64,000 nt of DNA from Phlegmacium glaucopus. Taxonomy: Eukaryota > Basidiomycota > Agaricomycetes > Agaricales > Cortinariaceae. Each line of letters opens with the position of its first letter. The first letter of the stretch is position 1. The stretch covers positions 482,618 through 546,617 of the forward strand of contig MU130073.1 in NCBI GenBank assembly GCA_015039465.1. The letters are read 5' to 3'. Under the pieces are notes generated by a model. It saw only the letters and a list, made by a program, of their open reading frames with translations, was not told the origin of the DNA and made no database searches. Of this stretch, positions 11,885-25,800 are shown one piece after another. The position numbers and the translations under genes are program-made.

Positions 11885-12621
11885 CCTTAAACGCCGTCAT
11901 AGCTGGCCCCACCAGCCTGTTGGAGGCAAGGAAAGCAAGGCAGTCAGATTTATGTTTTGCCATTTGAATGACACCAGATCGTACCTTCCGCAACCGCGTC
12001 ACAATTGGATCCTCGTTCAAATCATCCTTCTCACGGGCTGCCACTTCAATAGAGTATACCCGTAGAACGTTCTTGACGTCGGCAGTGTGGACGGAAATCT
12101 ATTGAAAAAACCAGTGTCAGTTGAATGTGGATCTCTACGGGAACCGCACAAAAACCAGGCGGAAGTCATGTATCCCCAAGATTTTCACCTTGGCTCTCCT
12201 CATGACTTTGCAATTCGGACCAATCCAAACCTGCCAAATAGAACATAAAAACAAATTGCTGAGCCTGCGAATCGTAAAACAAAACGAGGCGACGGACCAC
12301 AAGGATAAACTTCTGACGCGTTGACTCTTTGTCGTTAGCGTAGGTAATACGCACATAAGCATAGGATGCTTTGGAGTCATCAAGCGCTTCCCTGAGTTCA
12401 GTTAAACCCCCGGTTCCAACTTGTGAAAGTTTCAGTTTGTCGGACTTGTCGGATTCGTAGTCTAACAGCAACCAGTTGGTTTCGCATTTATCATTACGGA
12501 CCTCGAGGTAAGCTGAATAGCAATAGTCAGCCACGACCGAGAACCAGGATAAACCGTTCAACCACGATAAATATTTTAGTGACCGACCTTCGTTTATAAT
12601 GGGGTCCGTGATATCAGCCAT
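11885..12621 (-). CDS. Coactosin-like ADF-H domain protein
   Basis: A single actin-depolymerising-factor homology domain that in coactosins binds F-actin and slows capping. Five exons (12588-12621, 12298-12512, 12189-12230, 11985-12098, 11885-11914) close in phase to 144 residues, the family length. It begins MADITDPIINEAYLEVRND. It then has the ADF-H core WLLLDYES, LKLSQVGTGG, ALDDSKASYAYVRI, KFILVVWIGP, CKVMRRAKISVHTADVKNVL, and ends AGGASYDGV. The K-x-x-R-R-A-K helix corresponds to the actin-binding surface. It is divergent from RRG9, with 135 bases between starts. Confidence 0.92.
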
Positions 12622-12756
12622 TTCGGTTCCAAAAATTTGTCAAGACCGTCTATGGCCAAGAAAGAACGGGCAGGAAAAGGATTAAGAATATACTTTCACG
12701 AGGGCAAGAGTCGACAGTGGTAATCTGATGGAATCCTTACTCAGGTTAATGACCAC
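12622..12756. promoter_or_regulatory. Shared promoter region of coactosin and RRG9
   Basis: The divergent starts are only 135 bases apart, so regulatory sequence is shared or interleaved here. Confidence 0.45.
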
Positions 12757-13440
12757 GTGACTACACTCTTCAACTTCGCCATGAACCACTACTGGCTTCA
12801 GTGTACCTCTAATATTCGCCAAATATGCGTCAGAAATTTTACTACTCGCCACTACTCCGCAGTGTCTGCGAGGGACAAATGGCATCTGGAAGGAGTTCCC
12901 AGACCAAGGTCAATTTTGGAAGATGATGATACAGTCATAGACCTATCAGAAGATAACGAAATCGTTAACGGAGCCAACCCAAAAACACCTCCACCTCATC
13001 TTCGACAGCCATCAAGGAAACCTACCCCCCTTGAATACAAAATGCATCGAGAAACAATACGCAAGGAATTTCCAGAGGGTTGGGCGCCACCGCGTAAGCT
13101 CTCGCGCGAGGCGATGGACGCGGTTCGCCAGCTGTATCGTCTTGATCCGGAGAAGTTCAATACTCCCATGATAGCGGATAGATTCAAAATAAGTCCAGAG
13201 GCGGTGAGAAGGATTTTAAAAAGCAAATGGGAACCATCACCAGAGAGGCGGGCAGCCCTAGCCGTTAAACAGAGGAAAGAAAAGGAAAAAATAATACTAG
13301 AAAGACGCCAGAAGGAAATCTCAGAGACAGAAAACTTACGAGCGTTGAGGAAAGGCCTTCGAAACATGGATGACCACGATTGGGATATGGAACAAGAGGG
13401 ACGTGGGGTTGGTCCTACCGACAGGTTTACGTTTCGTTAA
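12757..13440 (+). CDS. RRG9: Required for respiratory growth protein 9
   Basis: A mitochondrial protein of the RRG9/neugrin family, needed for respiratory growth and maintenance of mitochondrial DNA or translation. Single exon, 227 residues. The N-terminus (MTTLFNFAMNHYW, then RNFTTRHYSA) is Arg/Ser-rich and lacks acidic residues, as expected for a mitochondrial presequence. The signature lies at residues about 108-160: GWAPPRKLSREAMDAVRQLY, then FNTPMIADRFKISPEAVRRI and LKSKWEPS. This has a helix-turn-helix-like character. A long basic coiled helix follows (QRKEKEKIILERRQKEI). A second Met, MNHYW, could also be the start. Confidence 0.9.
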   Translation: MTTLFNFAMNHYWLQCTSNIRQICVRNFTTRHYSAVSARDKWHLEGVPRPRSILEDDDTVIDLSEDNEIVNGANPKTPPPHLRQPSRKPTPLEYKMHRETIRKEFPEGWAPPRKLSREAMDAVRQLYRLDPEKFNTPMIADRFKISPEAVRRILKSKWEPSPERRAALAVKQRKEKEKIILERRQKEISETENLRALRKGLRNMDDHDWDMEQEGRGVGPTDRFTFR

Positions 13441-13997
13441 TCTCAGGTTCTCGAGGGCACGCGTCGCTTCCGCCCTCAACATACCGCAGCCGTCTAGCGA
13501 ATCACTTGGCCAACGCTGCCTTGACATCGAAGGCGGATGCGCTTGTATTACGTAGGGCTTAGTGATGAATCCGCGTTGGACAATTCCCTCAGGTTTCTTT
13601 CAACTTCTCCGTCAATTGTCCGTCAAAAATGCATTTATCCTATATCCATGAAGTTACAAACACCTATAACTAGCGTCTACATGATGGTCTACATACTACT
13701 GGCATCAGCCGAGAATCTCTGTCTGTGGTTATTGTACATATTGAAATACATTACAGTATAATAGGTTTGTATGCGCACCTTGCTACCATCGAGGTTAGAT
13801 ATAATCATAAATAAGTATGTGAATGTCATACGGAAAGATTGTTCGATATATAGCGAAAAGGAATAAGTAAGGTCGTGACTGACGAAAAGTCATTCAGCAA
13901 GAAAAAAAGATAGGGAAGGTGCACAAAAAAGAAGTAATGGTAATGTTCCAGTAAAAAGGACAAGAATAGTTCCAGAGGGCGACCATCTAGATGAAAA
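13441..13997. other. intergenic, convergent 3' ends
   Basis: Between the RRG9 stop and the P450 stop. It is AT-rich, presumably the 3' UTRs and terminators of both genes; no gene seen. Confidence 0.5.
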
Positions 13998-15975
13998 TTA
14001 GAGGGCTAAGGCCGTCCTTTGGTATTTTAGGTTGAAGGACCCGATAGGTGGTCGGCAAAGAAGGATGTCATTCCAGTTGGGGACCGGGAGAGGATTAGAG
14101 GGCGCCCCTGATCTATCGATGACAGAATGATTGAACCCAAGTACGAACATAGCTGTCACCAATTTCAATTCAACTTTGGCGAGCCGAGTCCCGAGGCATG
14201 TTGTCTTCCCTGTAAAACATATGTAGGAGATTAATAACAACTACAAGCCACGATGCAGAGCTCATACCTCCTCCCCAGCCAACATAGCTAAATGGTACAT
14301 GGGTGGGCTCCTTCCTAGATGGGTCGAATTTCCATGGATCGGGGTATACTTCTGGGTCAAGATGAACATCACTAAAAGGATATATAACATAGGCGCCTGT
14401 AGGAATTAGTTTGTTGTTGATATACAGTTCAGGCCCGAGATTGCGCCTCATGGCAGTATGCGGTTGAGCCACACGCGTCGTCTCCCTGATGATAGAATCG
14501 AGGATAGGAGTCTCATTCTCCCAAGTTTCGAGGGGAATGGTGCTAAGACGCGCTGACAGTGACGAGAGGGAGACGGGAGAACTAGAAGAGCCTGAGCCCA
14601 GGATTGGAGAAGCAGGGTTGTATGCCAACAGAGACTCTACCTCCGCCGCTGCTTTGGCCCTCCATTCCGGATGACCGCCGAGGTAAGTGATGAGCCATGA
14701 AGCTGTTAATTACGAATTCCCAAGTCAGCGAAAAATTCTGCATGAGACTTCTAGTGTGAGTAATGCCTCACCTGTTGTGCCAGTTGCTCTCGCTCCGGCA
14801 ATCAACAATCCCATAATGAACTATAAAAATTTAGTCAGTTAAGAGTGGTGGCTGGGAAGAAGCCAAGAGATGTCTAAAAAAAAAACGTACCCCCACGACG
14901 ACAAGCTGCTCATCCCCAGTGTCTAAGAGCATCTGAAGAGTATCCCCCCGGGAGATACCGCTATCTTCTCTATCTTTTATTGCTTTAATGACAATGTTAT
15001 AAATTTCTCTAGTCGCCCAGAGTTTTTTGATCATAGCGGGCGTGGGAAGCCATGGGACAAGAACAGTGGCAGGCGTCGTTCCGACATCTAGTGTATCGTA
15101 GAGTTTTTTGAGGCGTGCGACCAGCGCAGGATCATCAGAAATCTCCGTACACGACAAACTGCGTATAGTAAGCTGGAATAAAAGCTGTGAATGTATACAA
15201 TCGTCAGTATGAGAAGTGAAAGATGAAATGGTGATACTGACCTCATAGACGTTATCAAAGGGATCGAATTTTCCTGAGGTACCCCAGGTCTCCATGACTC
15301 TACGAGTATCGTCGAGGAGATAAGGAATTACTGATATGAAGAATGTTAACAAGCGACGAAGGAAGACAATGACAGAAACATTACTTACAAGAAGAAAGAG
15401 AGGCGTTTCTCTGGACATTAGCCAGCCGCTTGTGTATGAGAGATATCCTTCGCATCTGTAAATTAGACGTTACACCGCGCACCATCGGGATCTGTACACG
15501 AAAAAAAAACATTAGTTAGATTATATGAATCAAGGGGATGCAGGTACTCACAGCTCCAGAAAGGATTTTGAAGCCTTCCGTTAGGTCAAGGCCTTTGGCT
15601 GTAAAGAACGTCTGTCTTGCACTCTCTCCAGAAACGACAACAACTGTATTCTACAGGGAAACAAGAAATATAAGCTAACGGCTATTGCCCGGTATGAGAC
15701 AATAAAAAAGGACATACTCGTAGTAGGTTAAGCTGGAAGATATTCTGCCCAGTCGCATGAAAGCCCCAGTTTAGAAAGTCATATCTCTTGCGAAAGAAAG
15801 GTGTTATGTGGAAGATTGAATACCCCGGCAAGGACTTGGGTGCATCAACACCTTGAGAGGCAGAAGTAAAGGAAACGATGACCAGAAACGCTATAACAGC
15901 GAGCGTGAATTGAGTTGCGAACCCCGCGGACAGAAAGGCGGTGGATGCTGATTGCAGGCCAACACTATAAGGCAT
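13998..15975 (-). CDS. Cytochrome P450 monooxygenase
   Basis: A membrane-bound haem monooxygenase using electrons from NADPH-P450 reductase; the substrate is unknown. Multi-exon gene, about 500 residues. The first exon (15975 downwards) has an N-terminal membrane anchor, FTLAVIAFLVIVSF. Later exons carry DTRRVMETWGTSGKFDPFDN and the I-helix FIMGLLIAGARATGTTASW (near 14770-14825). The usual acidic-Thr pair there is replaced by A-G-A-R-A-T-G-T. The ExxR motif reads IIRETTRVAQ (14480-14500), the meander region FDPSRKEP. The haem loop is made by splicing GWGG to GKTTCLGTRL, with the axial Cys in CLG. The layout resembles CYP51/CYP61-like fungal P450s, but the family is not assigned. An upstream exon includes ARQTFFTAKGLDLTEGFKIL. 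Confident as a P450; exon borders in the middle are approximate. Confidence 0.88.
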
Positions 15976-17131
15976 GGCGAGGAGAGAGGTTGTTGGGTAA
16001 GGGGGTTAAGCCTTAAAGCTCGTAAAGAAGGTAAAAGACGTTCAGGTCCAGCCGGGTTAACAATAGTCATGGGCAGAGGTCGTAGTCATTTATACCTTTG
16101 CAGTGCCATGCTTTCCAGGCCCGGAGGACAGGGCAATACCGTCAGACATTGTCAATGGCAACCCCCCGGCAAAAATTTCATTTCGGTCATGTAGATCTAC
16201 GGAAGCGTATTCAAAGGCTTTTGCCAATCGGGCGCGCTGAGGATCTGTGAGACATTTTGACCTACTTGTCTACTTTTTTTTTTCATGGAGATCTGGTGGT
16301 TAAAAGAAAGAGGTCGGGCCCGAAATGAACTGTGCCACACCTCCCGGGAATCAACCCAACCCAGTGCTTCTCATACACGTGCTGAACCAGGCTGTCAAGC
16401 ATGTCAAGGACCTATGCGAGAAGCGTTCTCTACAGCTTGGAACCAGTGCGTTTCACACCAAAGCGGTTCGTTTACAATCCCTAGCCATAATATATGGGTA
16501 AATTTGTTTAGACCCAGGGACCCTGACCACGGACTGGATAAAAATGTCTTTGGTGCTAACCTTACTGTTTTCGTCCAACGGCAAACTGACAAAACGATTG
16601 CTTAGGTGGATCTCGCAACCGCTCATGTACCCCCGATTTAAAGCTTCATCGGTGCGGTGATAAAATTGCTGTTTCCTTTACATACTTGATTGATGCTGGC
16701 ACATGGAGGGTCATTATAGTCGAGCCATTTTTCCCCAAGCCACCACTCAGCTATCAGGGATTATACACGTTCTTTAAAGCCGCCTTGTAGATCCGTCGCA
16801 CCATTACACCTGGATTTTAATATTCGCACGTCGTGGTGAAATAGAGTATGCGTGGGCACTCTATTGTAATGTAGATGATTGAGCATTCGAGGATGCAAAA
16901 ATAGTCCGTCACAAGTTCCCTTGATGATGCACGACTGGCAAGCTTTAAATATGTTCAGGGAAGAAGGCACATTTATTCGTTTTTCGAAAAATTTCTTTGT
17001 AACCATACATCTAATGGCAATCGCTTCTTAGAAGTACTAGGGAAGAAAGTCAGAGATTGATAAGAATTGACCAGGAGTGGGGCTTACAATAGCTATGAAT
17101 GACGAGGAATGTCTTGAGACCTTCATGTACC
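15976..17131. other. intergenic stretch
   Basis: About 1.15 kb upstream of the P450 gene and beyond the 3' end of the PAQR gene. Short open frames exist on both strands but none shows a domain or plausible splice sites. Confidence 0.45.
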
Positions 17132-18432
17132 TTACGTTCCACAAGTGGGTCGTAACATTCGATAATGGAGGCACGTCAGCACGCCTTGGTAATGTGCCAA
17201 AGCTGCTAACACGACACATATATGGAATAATTGGTGTGACGCAAGCAAGAAATCAAAACGGCCAGGTGAAAGACGTTCTGGGATTCGGTTTGCGCTGTAG
17301 AAAGGAGTGATACAATAGTAAGCCTTCAATAGTTTCAATGCCGACAGACGATCTCGGAGACGGAGATGGTAGATCATGAAACGAGGAGAAATGGATGTGA
17401 CCTACTACAGCAATGCACCACCAATGTAGAGAGCGCCAGACGTCAACAGCCAGTTGACACCCATTTCCGCGACCAGTTTATTAAAGCCATGAGTTAGGAA
17501 CAGGTGCGTCGTTGGTACGATAGCACCTAACCCAAGGCCGATGAAGACCATTGTGCGAGCTCCCCGATGAGTGGGTTTGGCATATTCTGGATTGAGAACT
17601 ATGTATGCCGCGCCTACGTCTTGCTTGAACACGACGATCATAATATGAAGACGATCATGATCTTACCTAAACCCGCAATGGTCATAGTGACAAGGTAAAA
17701 TGCTTGAACATGGGAGTCACAGAAAAATCCGTAATAGATTGAGGGATAAAACGAGCCAACGATGAGGACAATTATGCCGGTATAGTCAAATGCATGACAG
17801 CGAGAGGCAACCTAATATCATACCTGAGCATAGAGTACATGACGTCCATGCTGATGTCGTACCTTTTGCGAGTGACAACCTGACGTATGGTAGAAAGCAC
17901 TTGCCGCGAGGCAAAAGGTCGCAGACGATAAAAATATACCAATGACAGCGGAGTCTCTCCATGTTGTAACGCCATAAAGTTGAACATACGTCGGGTAGAA
18001 GGTTGCCAGAAAATAAGAGAATAGCACAGCGCCCCATAAGTGAGTGTGGATATTGACTAAGGATCGAAGATTTGAGCATCAGTAGTTGCGGAGGGTGTCA
18101 TGAAGGAGCTGTGTCTGTACTCGTTTCGTTATGGATATCTACGAAAATTTACTTATTAACCAGTGCTTTTAAAGTGGGTAATACACATACAGTTGAAGAT
18201 GGAACTAAAGCAGCCCAACCAGTTGTATTGAAGTCTATGTATTTTAACTAGTTAATCTCTTCCTCTTACTGACTGTCGTAGATTACGACACTCACCGTCT
18301 ATAACCGCGAAGAATATGTTCGTTGTCCCTTTGCCAATCCTCGAGTTCATCCCATGTTATCGTCCCTGACTTGTTACCTCGGTTCCCATCTATATTTTTG
18401 GATCGGACTCGTCGACGAACTCGAGCAACCAT
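17132..18432 (-). CDS. PAQR / hemolysin III family membrane protein (Izh-like)
   Basis: Seven-helix PAQR proteins (yeast Izh, animal adiponectin receptors) are membrane hydrolases tied to lipid and zinc homeostasis. The N-terminal soluble part has TITWDELEDWQRDNEHILRG, the classical fungal PAQR start. Then HNET splices to INIHTHLWGAVLFSYFLATF, the conserved NET-N-x-x-THL motif before helix 1. Metal-site motifs are present: SAFYHTSGCHS (helix 2, SxxxH), HAFDYTGIIVLIVGSFYPS (helix 3, HxxxD) and ASHQLFHICVVLAALAHY (helix 7, HxxxH). The set is complete, which suggests a working enzyme. A further intron joins GGALLY to ANRIPERLSPGRFDF. The ORF could start at an upstream Met at 18486. The stop is at 17132. 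Exon count is about six. Confidence 0.88.
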
Positions 18433-18486
18433 TTCAATGAAACTTAGGTATATACCGAAGAGATGAGAAAAGAATTTCTGCCACAA

Positions 18487-19028
18487 AAACTTGGCATGGG
18501 ATTTGCAGAGAGATGATTGTCAGAAAGTCGTGTTAACCACCAGTGATTATATAATTCGTCATCATGTATGCCACATGCATCAGCCTGAGTCTGTTTATTT
18601 AGCTACAAAAGTACCGTTGAATACTGCCAGTAATAACGAGTCTAGCGATAAGCATGGCCCTTTTCTCTGGAAAGATCCATTGACATTGCATCAAGCCAAA
18701 TTTAAACCAAATTGATTACTTTGAATGTCTCTTTTCAGGCTCGTTGGAGAATTATATCAGCAAGCACCAACGTAACGAGTGGTAGCTTAGAGAGACAAGG
18801 TAAGATATATACCTTGGTGCTAAACCTCGAGTTCAAGGTTGAGCTAACATTATTAAAGTTGTGTGGCAAGTGATATATCTTGACCATTCCCAACTACGTT
18901 TCGTCTGCGACGAAGGTCGTTGGAGGCTTGGGAATTAACAGGGCTCGTAGTGCGTGTGTAGGTCACGGTGTATCATGGATATACGGTAAGATTGACATGT
19001 GGCGTCCAGAACCCTAAGAGCATAGATT
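18487..19028. other. intergenic, no gene seen
   Basis: Lies between the PAQR 5' end and the kinase 3' end, with only short frames and no motif. Confidence 0.45.
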
Positions 19029-20360
<1,332 letters not shown>

Positions 20361-20683
20361 CGGTGTTGCTGAGATGCCCTTGGGGTGAATAGAATCTTTG
20401 GGAGAGATTCTTGTCAGCTCGATGTGAGAAATTGTAAGGACCGCATGAGACGGGGAAGATTATCAAGTTAAGTATAAAGTTTCTCTGTTTTGTCACACCT
20501 ATAGTAACGCATTGCCATGAACAGATAAGATGAAGCTGCCGCCCGAAATGCTCTAGGGCCTAAGTATTGTACAGTGGAAGGGATTGAATCTAGGATATTT
20601 AATTTGGCTGGAAGGTTCATACAAATTTTACACAATACACCATACAAGGGACAAAGTCGAAGAGTTAATGGAAGAAATAGACT
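20361..20683. other. intergenic, no gene seen
   Basis: Holds the promoter and 5' UTR of the kinase and the 3' end of the FYV10-like gene. No coding signal beyond short frames. Confidence 0.4.
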
Positions 20684-22235
20684 TCATGAGATAAACACCT
20701 TTCGCAGCGCTGTGAACTGGCACGATTTCCCCGTCCGTGGACAGGTCAGAACGCCACCATTCTTTGCCGCCATGTCTTCCAGAGCCTGAGAGAAAGATCC
20801 AAGCCAGTTATCATATGGGAAATGTGTAAATGATAGCAAGATTTCGCACCTCTCTAGAATAAACATGTCCGTTTGGGAACGCCATGGGCATATTGTCTTC
20901 ATCCATAATCTTCCCACTTATTTGACACACTATTGTCGAATTCGCATGATGGCTATATGGGACTTCCCCTGCGAGCTTACCAAGCCCTAGCGGCTGCGAA
21001 CCTGTTCCAGACTCCCCGTCGCATACGGGACAGTCAACGTTTTTTGTTGAGTGATCGAAGCATGCAGGTACTTTTAACGCGACAAGGCCAGCGTACAGCG
21101 CAAGGTTTAATAGCGGCTCAGTCGATAGTGTGTTAAGAGTGTAAATGGCGAGACGGAAGGTTTTAGCAACGGTAGTCCACCGGGATAGATCATAGAGACG
21201 CTGTAAGGAGAAAGATTATTCATTCTCTGCTCAACGCAACTCACGATTTACGTACTTTGTATGGACCGCATGCTGTGTTCGATGGGAATGCCAACAAACT
21301 AAATAGTTGCGTGATCTGAGCTAGATGGGTCTCTTGCCACGGTATTAGATGTTTCTTTGAGTATGCAATGGCTTCCAGGGTCTTTCGCGCCCTACAGAGT
21401 TCAATATATTCCTGGACGCGAAGGTCAAATTCTAATGTGCTCTGTAGAAGATAGGGATGAGACAATGTCAAGATATTGGATTGGTCTTACCTTTATCTTC
21501 CGGAGGGCTGATTTATTTTCACTGCACCACGTCAAAGCTTCTGTACAGCTGTGGCGGGCAAGTGCATCCTCTATTCGACGTATATCGGAGAAAAGCTCGA
21601 TATCGACTAGTGTCTGAATTTATGAAATAAGAACAGGAAGACAAAGAATCCGGGTAAATAGATACCTCGATACCTTTCTCTTTTGCTATTTGTTTAGCCG
21701 ACTTGTCTTTCCCAGTTCTCAGACACCAATCTACTAGCCACCTATCGAGCCGAACATCAGCCCATCTCGAGAACTCGGGTTGATTTGTAGTCTGTAACGA
21801 CTCGACGGCAGCTAAGTGATGAAGGCGTTCGCGCATGACGTCTTGGGTTGGCTTTCCATCTTTCTCATGCAAATCCGCAAGCTAATTTTAAGGGGGTAAA
21901 TGATAACAGATATGAGAATGCGTAGAATTGACCTTTCGCTTCAAGTTCTCCACCCTTCCGATCATGTTGTCTATAGACTTCAACCCGTCATCTGCATTCA
22001 AGGTACCAGACGTAGCCCGGTTGGCTAGCTCATTCGATGTCGTCAGCACAGCACCCAGTTCGCGTTCTACATGTCTTTGAGAAGTGCGAAATATCTTCCT
22101 GTAATTCTCGTATGGAACCTGCATTCCTCCATGGGTTATCAGCATCTCATGCATGAACCTTGAATCCAAACTGCTCACCCGTGCAAAAGGTTGCTCAAAA
22201 AGCATCATCCCTTCCAAGTTCAATTTGTTGCTCAT
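20684..22235 (-). CDS. FYV10: GID/CTLH E3 ligase subunit FYV10 (MAEA/Gid9 type)
   Basis: One of the two RING-like subunits of the GID/CTLH ubiquitin ligase, which in yeast targets gluconeogenic enzymes for degradation. Exons start MSNKLNLEGMMLFEQPFARV and splice to PYENYRKIFRTSQRHVEREL. The middle contains LisH-CTLH helices (RWADVRLDRWLVDWCLRTGK; LEFDLRVQEYIELCRARKTL; YSKKHLIPW with the CRA region after it). The C-terminus has the degenerate RING: NVDCPVCDGESG, STIVCQISGKIMDEDNMPM, FPNGHVYSREALEDMA, LTCPRTGKSC. The stop is at 20684. The DNA between 22235 and the next plus-strand exon is about 250 bases. Family identification is secure; the start is the first Met that gives the conserved N-terminus. 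Confidence 0.93.
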
Positions 22236-22491
22236 ATTCACTGAAGTTAGGAATCTCAGTACGTGCAGTTCACCGACAGGCTCTGATGGCGGCATGCCTG
22301 ATGCCAAATCCCGATGGCATCTCACGTGATGAGAGCCATGACTTCAAGTTTGTTGCTTGAAATTTGAGCGCTGGGCGCTGAGCCACGACATCGACCCTAT
22401 CTTGGAAATTGAAGCTGGACGCCATGCTAATTATCTCTGATTAGTGCCCTGTCAGTAGGCTGAATTCTTAAACGAGGAAGTACCTTGAAAT

Positions 22492-22817
22492 ATGTTTTCA
22501 ACTTGTTACACTTCCAGACCTCCAGTTACTTCAAAGTGAGTCTCCTCTTCGACACATTAATCTCGGTGGTAAACCCCGCCTTACCAAAACATATCCTGAT
22601 GCAGTCGTTCTGGATGCGTCAGCGTTCTCGAGTTGACCAGGTTAATTAATCTCTTAGGGCTGAACCTTTACGACTACAGTTTTCTTCCGCCGGCTCGTAC
22701 AAGGTTCTTCAATTCTTCCGGCACCCTCTTTTCAACGGTACCGGCGAGAAGGACGCGTTCAACATTTTGTTTTTCGAATCTCCACTTCGACGTTTTTCAA
22801 AGTGTAATCAATCCTGA
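22492..22817 (+). CDS. Possible small two-exon gene, 67 residues
   Basis: Not recognised. Exon 1 (22492-22535) reads MFSTCYTSRPPVTS and ends at a GTGAGT donor. Exon 2 (22658-22817, acceptor CTCTTAG) continues in the same frame with KAEPLRLQFSSAGSYKVLQF and NGTGEKDAFNILFFESPLRR to a TGA. The join is in phase and the composition is protein-like, but there is no known domain, and it might be part of a longer transcript. It is divergent from the FYV10-like gene. Confidence 0.3.
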
Positions 22818-25800
22818 TAAGTCCTGGCTGTACCCTCAGCCTGAGGCTAGAACGTCGCCTCACCTTTGTCGCCAGTTCTTGTAACATGATTGCGCTAGTG
22901 GTGACAAATATATCTCCACCCTTACACGCTTAATAGAAGTCAAATGATGACAACAAGATCTTGTTTGATTCTTGTCACACAGGCCGTCTATTCTCTGCAA
23001 GTTATTGATTTCCGTGTCGTGGTGTATAAGCAGAAGGACACTTATGAAAGCCACTTATGAAAGCCAGGTCGTTCTGCTACTACATATGTTTGGCTTACTC
23101 ACGGTATGCACTAGGGATTTTATTTAACCTTTCCTTTCGACCTTGGGCGTCCCGAAGCATTACGCCATTCATTTCGGAATGCAACGAGGCCACCCGCGCA
23201 TGGAATATATATTTTTCATCCCGGACTCCGGCTCCAATTTTGTATGCACCAATTTCCCCTCGAATCTACCCGCCTATGTTCACCTAGGGCTTCGATCGTT
23301 TCACAGATATTCAAATTCTGAACACCTTTTATGTCAAAAAATGGAGAGTTTCGTCTCATTCAGGATTGCGTTCGGCTCGGTTCTGCTTATCTTTAGTAAT
23401 CACGGCCCAACACACCTCACCGCCACTTTTCGCCTCCATCAATGGTAAGTCCATGTAATTCAAAGTCCCTCATTTGACTTTCCTTTTACAGGTCGTAACA
23501 TGGCTACAGCCATCAAATCGGGGTATTCTGCGATTGAGGCGCATCACTAATTTATACCGGAGTTGGTAGGCTTTGATGATGCTCTTGCGTTGATGTAGAG
23601 GTTGTCAAGTTACACTGAGAACCTACTATTGCAATACTATTGCATGTAGTTGGACCATATTCCCAGGTGCGCCGTTACCCACGAATGCCGACGCGCAACA
23701 CTGTATTGAAATGAAAACCCAACTAGAGGCTTAGTCGCCCATGAATTTTTGTCCGGGTTGCGCGGTGTTTTTGTGTGGACGTCAAGGCATAGGATATAGC
23801 ATATGAACATTCGGGCATTCCCCTGTGACTCGGACTACTAACAAGTCATCCTTTGCGGTGGCCCTGTTACTCCCTTCAATCTCCTCCTCTATCGCTGCGG
23901 CCGCATGTTTCCTAGCAATGGGCACGGTGGTATTTTAGCAGCAATATTTTCTCAAGCACTGTGATTGTCAGCAGGGCATTTCGAGCACGTAACGCTGTGC
24001 GTATTTACATGTGTGCTTATGTCTAATAATGGTTTCAATAATTCTTTTTTTTTCTGCTGTCATCAAATCCCTAAACTTACATGATATTACATGAAAGGGA
24101 CATGTAGTCTGAGTGTTTAACCTGTCCAATTCTGTATAAAATGCTGCGATCAGCCTTGAAGGAAGGCAAATTTTTATATTTTAGTCCAGGGATGCTCAGA
24201 CTTTCAATTTCCGTACCTTCCTTGTGGTTATCGTCAGAAAGTCGCGTGGTATTTTCAATCTGGTTATCTATAGTAAGTTCGTCACTGGCACGTTCATCCA
24301 AATCATCAACATTTAGTACTGATTGAGTATAGTACTTATGTCAAAGATCGTCAATGGAGAGTCTATCTGACTGCGCGGTTGCATCATCTCTTCATGTATA
24401 CCTGTACTGAGTACGACACCGTTCTGACTAGCTCAATGGCACGCATCCATCTGCCCGAAGGCGCCGGCGTTGGGTTCTAGTAGTAATGCCAGCATTGCCA
24501 GGGATCCCGGCGGACAAATGGCCCTTCTTTCAATGTGTTTCTGTATCCCGTTGATTCAGGGCAAGGCAATTGAATTGGATGTAAAGCGCAGCTGCTGCCA
24601 TTCCAAACTGACCGGTACTAAGATATGTTGCGAAGTCGAAGCGTACTGCAATTAGCCACGAGACAGTGAATAGAGAACAAGAAATTTAACCCAATTTTTA
24701 GCTAATAAGGCTCTGGAGACACATGTAAATGTCATGCACTTCTCGGAGATGGCCAGCTTGTATAGAAAGCGATGAAACTTTGCTATTATAATAATGCACA
24801 TACACGCAGCTGCGTAAGCGTAACGGAGATGTGGTCGTTCTGTCAATGCTTAGCAATTGTCAGCTAACATCCGTGACTGTCCGTGCCAATTTTACTACGT
24901 ATGGGTGACTGTCATCAGGTACTGACAAATATCGAGAAATTTTCGTGGACACATGGCCTCAGGAATCCAGGATACCCCATTTTAATCCATCTTGAAATCT
25001 AGATTGTTCACCCAAAAATTCAATGGATATATGACTCGTACTGGGCAGTATTTGAGCTATGATGCAGTCTGGTGCAGTTGTGCCTTACTTTTGGACAGCG
25101 GCTGCCGGCCGATCAAGAGAATCAACTTCCTAATATGGTTACTACACAATGTGCAATGAGGGGTGGCGTGCGTTCTACAACAATTTACAATAGAAAATAC
25201 ACGTTTTTTTACATTATGCCATGATAAAAAAGCCACAGAAAGCAGCAGCGAGAACCCAGAAGAAAACTGATGGAATTTATCGAACTAGATCGATCATGAT
25301 TCAGGCATATCGAGATGGACTGGATGCGAAACAGGCTCAAATCCAGCTCAAAAAAATTCAGTTCACCGCGTTACACATAGAAGGGTTCCCGGGCGCGATG
25401 CAACACTATTGGATGCATAGTTGCCGTTGATTCGTACCTAGGCGGCGGAACTAGCCTTGCAAAAACAAAAAAAACCCCCTCGGTTTTGAGTACTCCGATA
25501 AACGGTTTGGACTTTCGGTCCTATCAAAAGAAGTGTTTTTCCTAGAGGAATAGGATTCTGCCCCCTTTTATGGCTGGAGGTCTAGTTGTACACAAGTGGT
25601 GGCTGTAAGACGCACTGCACCATACAAAAATATACTCACATGTTCATGGATTTTGGGGTCACCGATTGATTTTCTTAATACTCAATCGAACATGCAGCTG
25701 CAGTCGGAGACAAGCGGGAAGGGGGCACTTAATATAAAAGATAACTGAGCGGATGGTTGTAAACCTCAATAACTCAATCATGGTATGATGTGAAGGTGCT

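Noticed and set aside
16285..16605. 106-codon plus-strand frame
   Set aside because: No motif, no splice context, and an antisense frame of similar quality overlaps it.
22235..22425. Minus-strand frame starting MASSFNFQDRVDVVAQRPAL as an extra first exon of FYV10
   Set aside because: It is not in frame with MSNKLNLEG, and the known family N-terminus is already complete without it.
25450..25570. Possible transposon end or terminator in the A-run and CCCCCTC region
   Set aside because: No matching inverted partner or target duplication could be found nearby.
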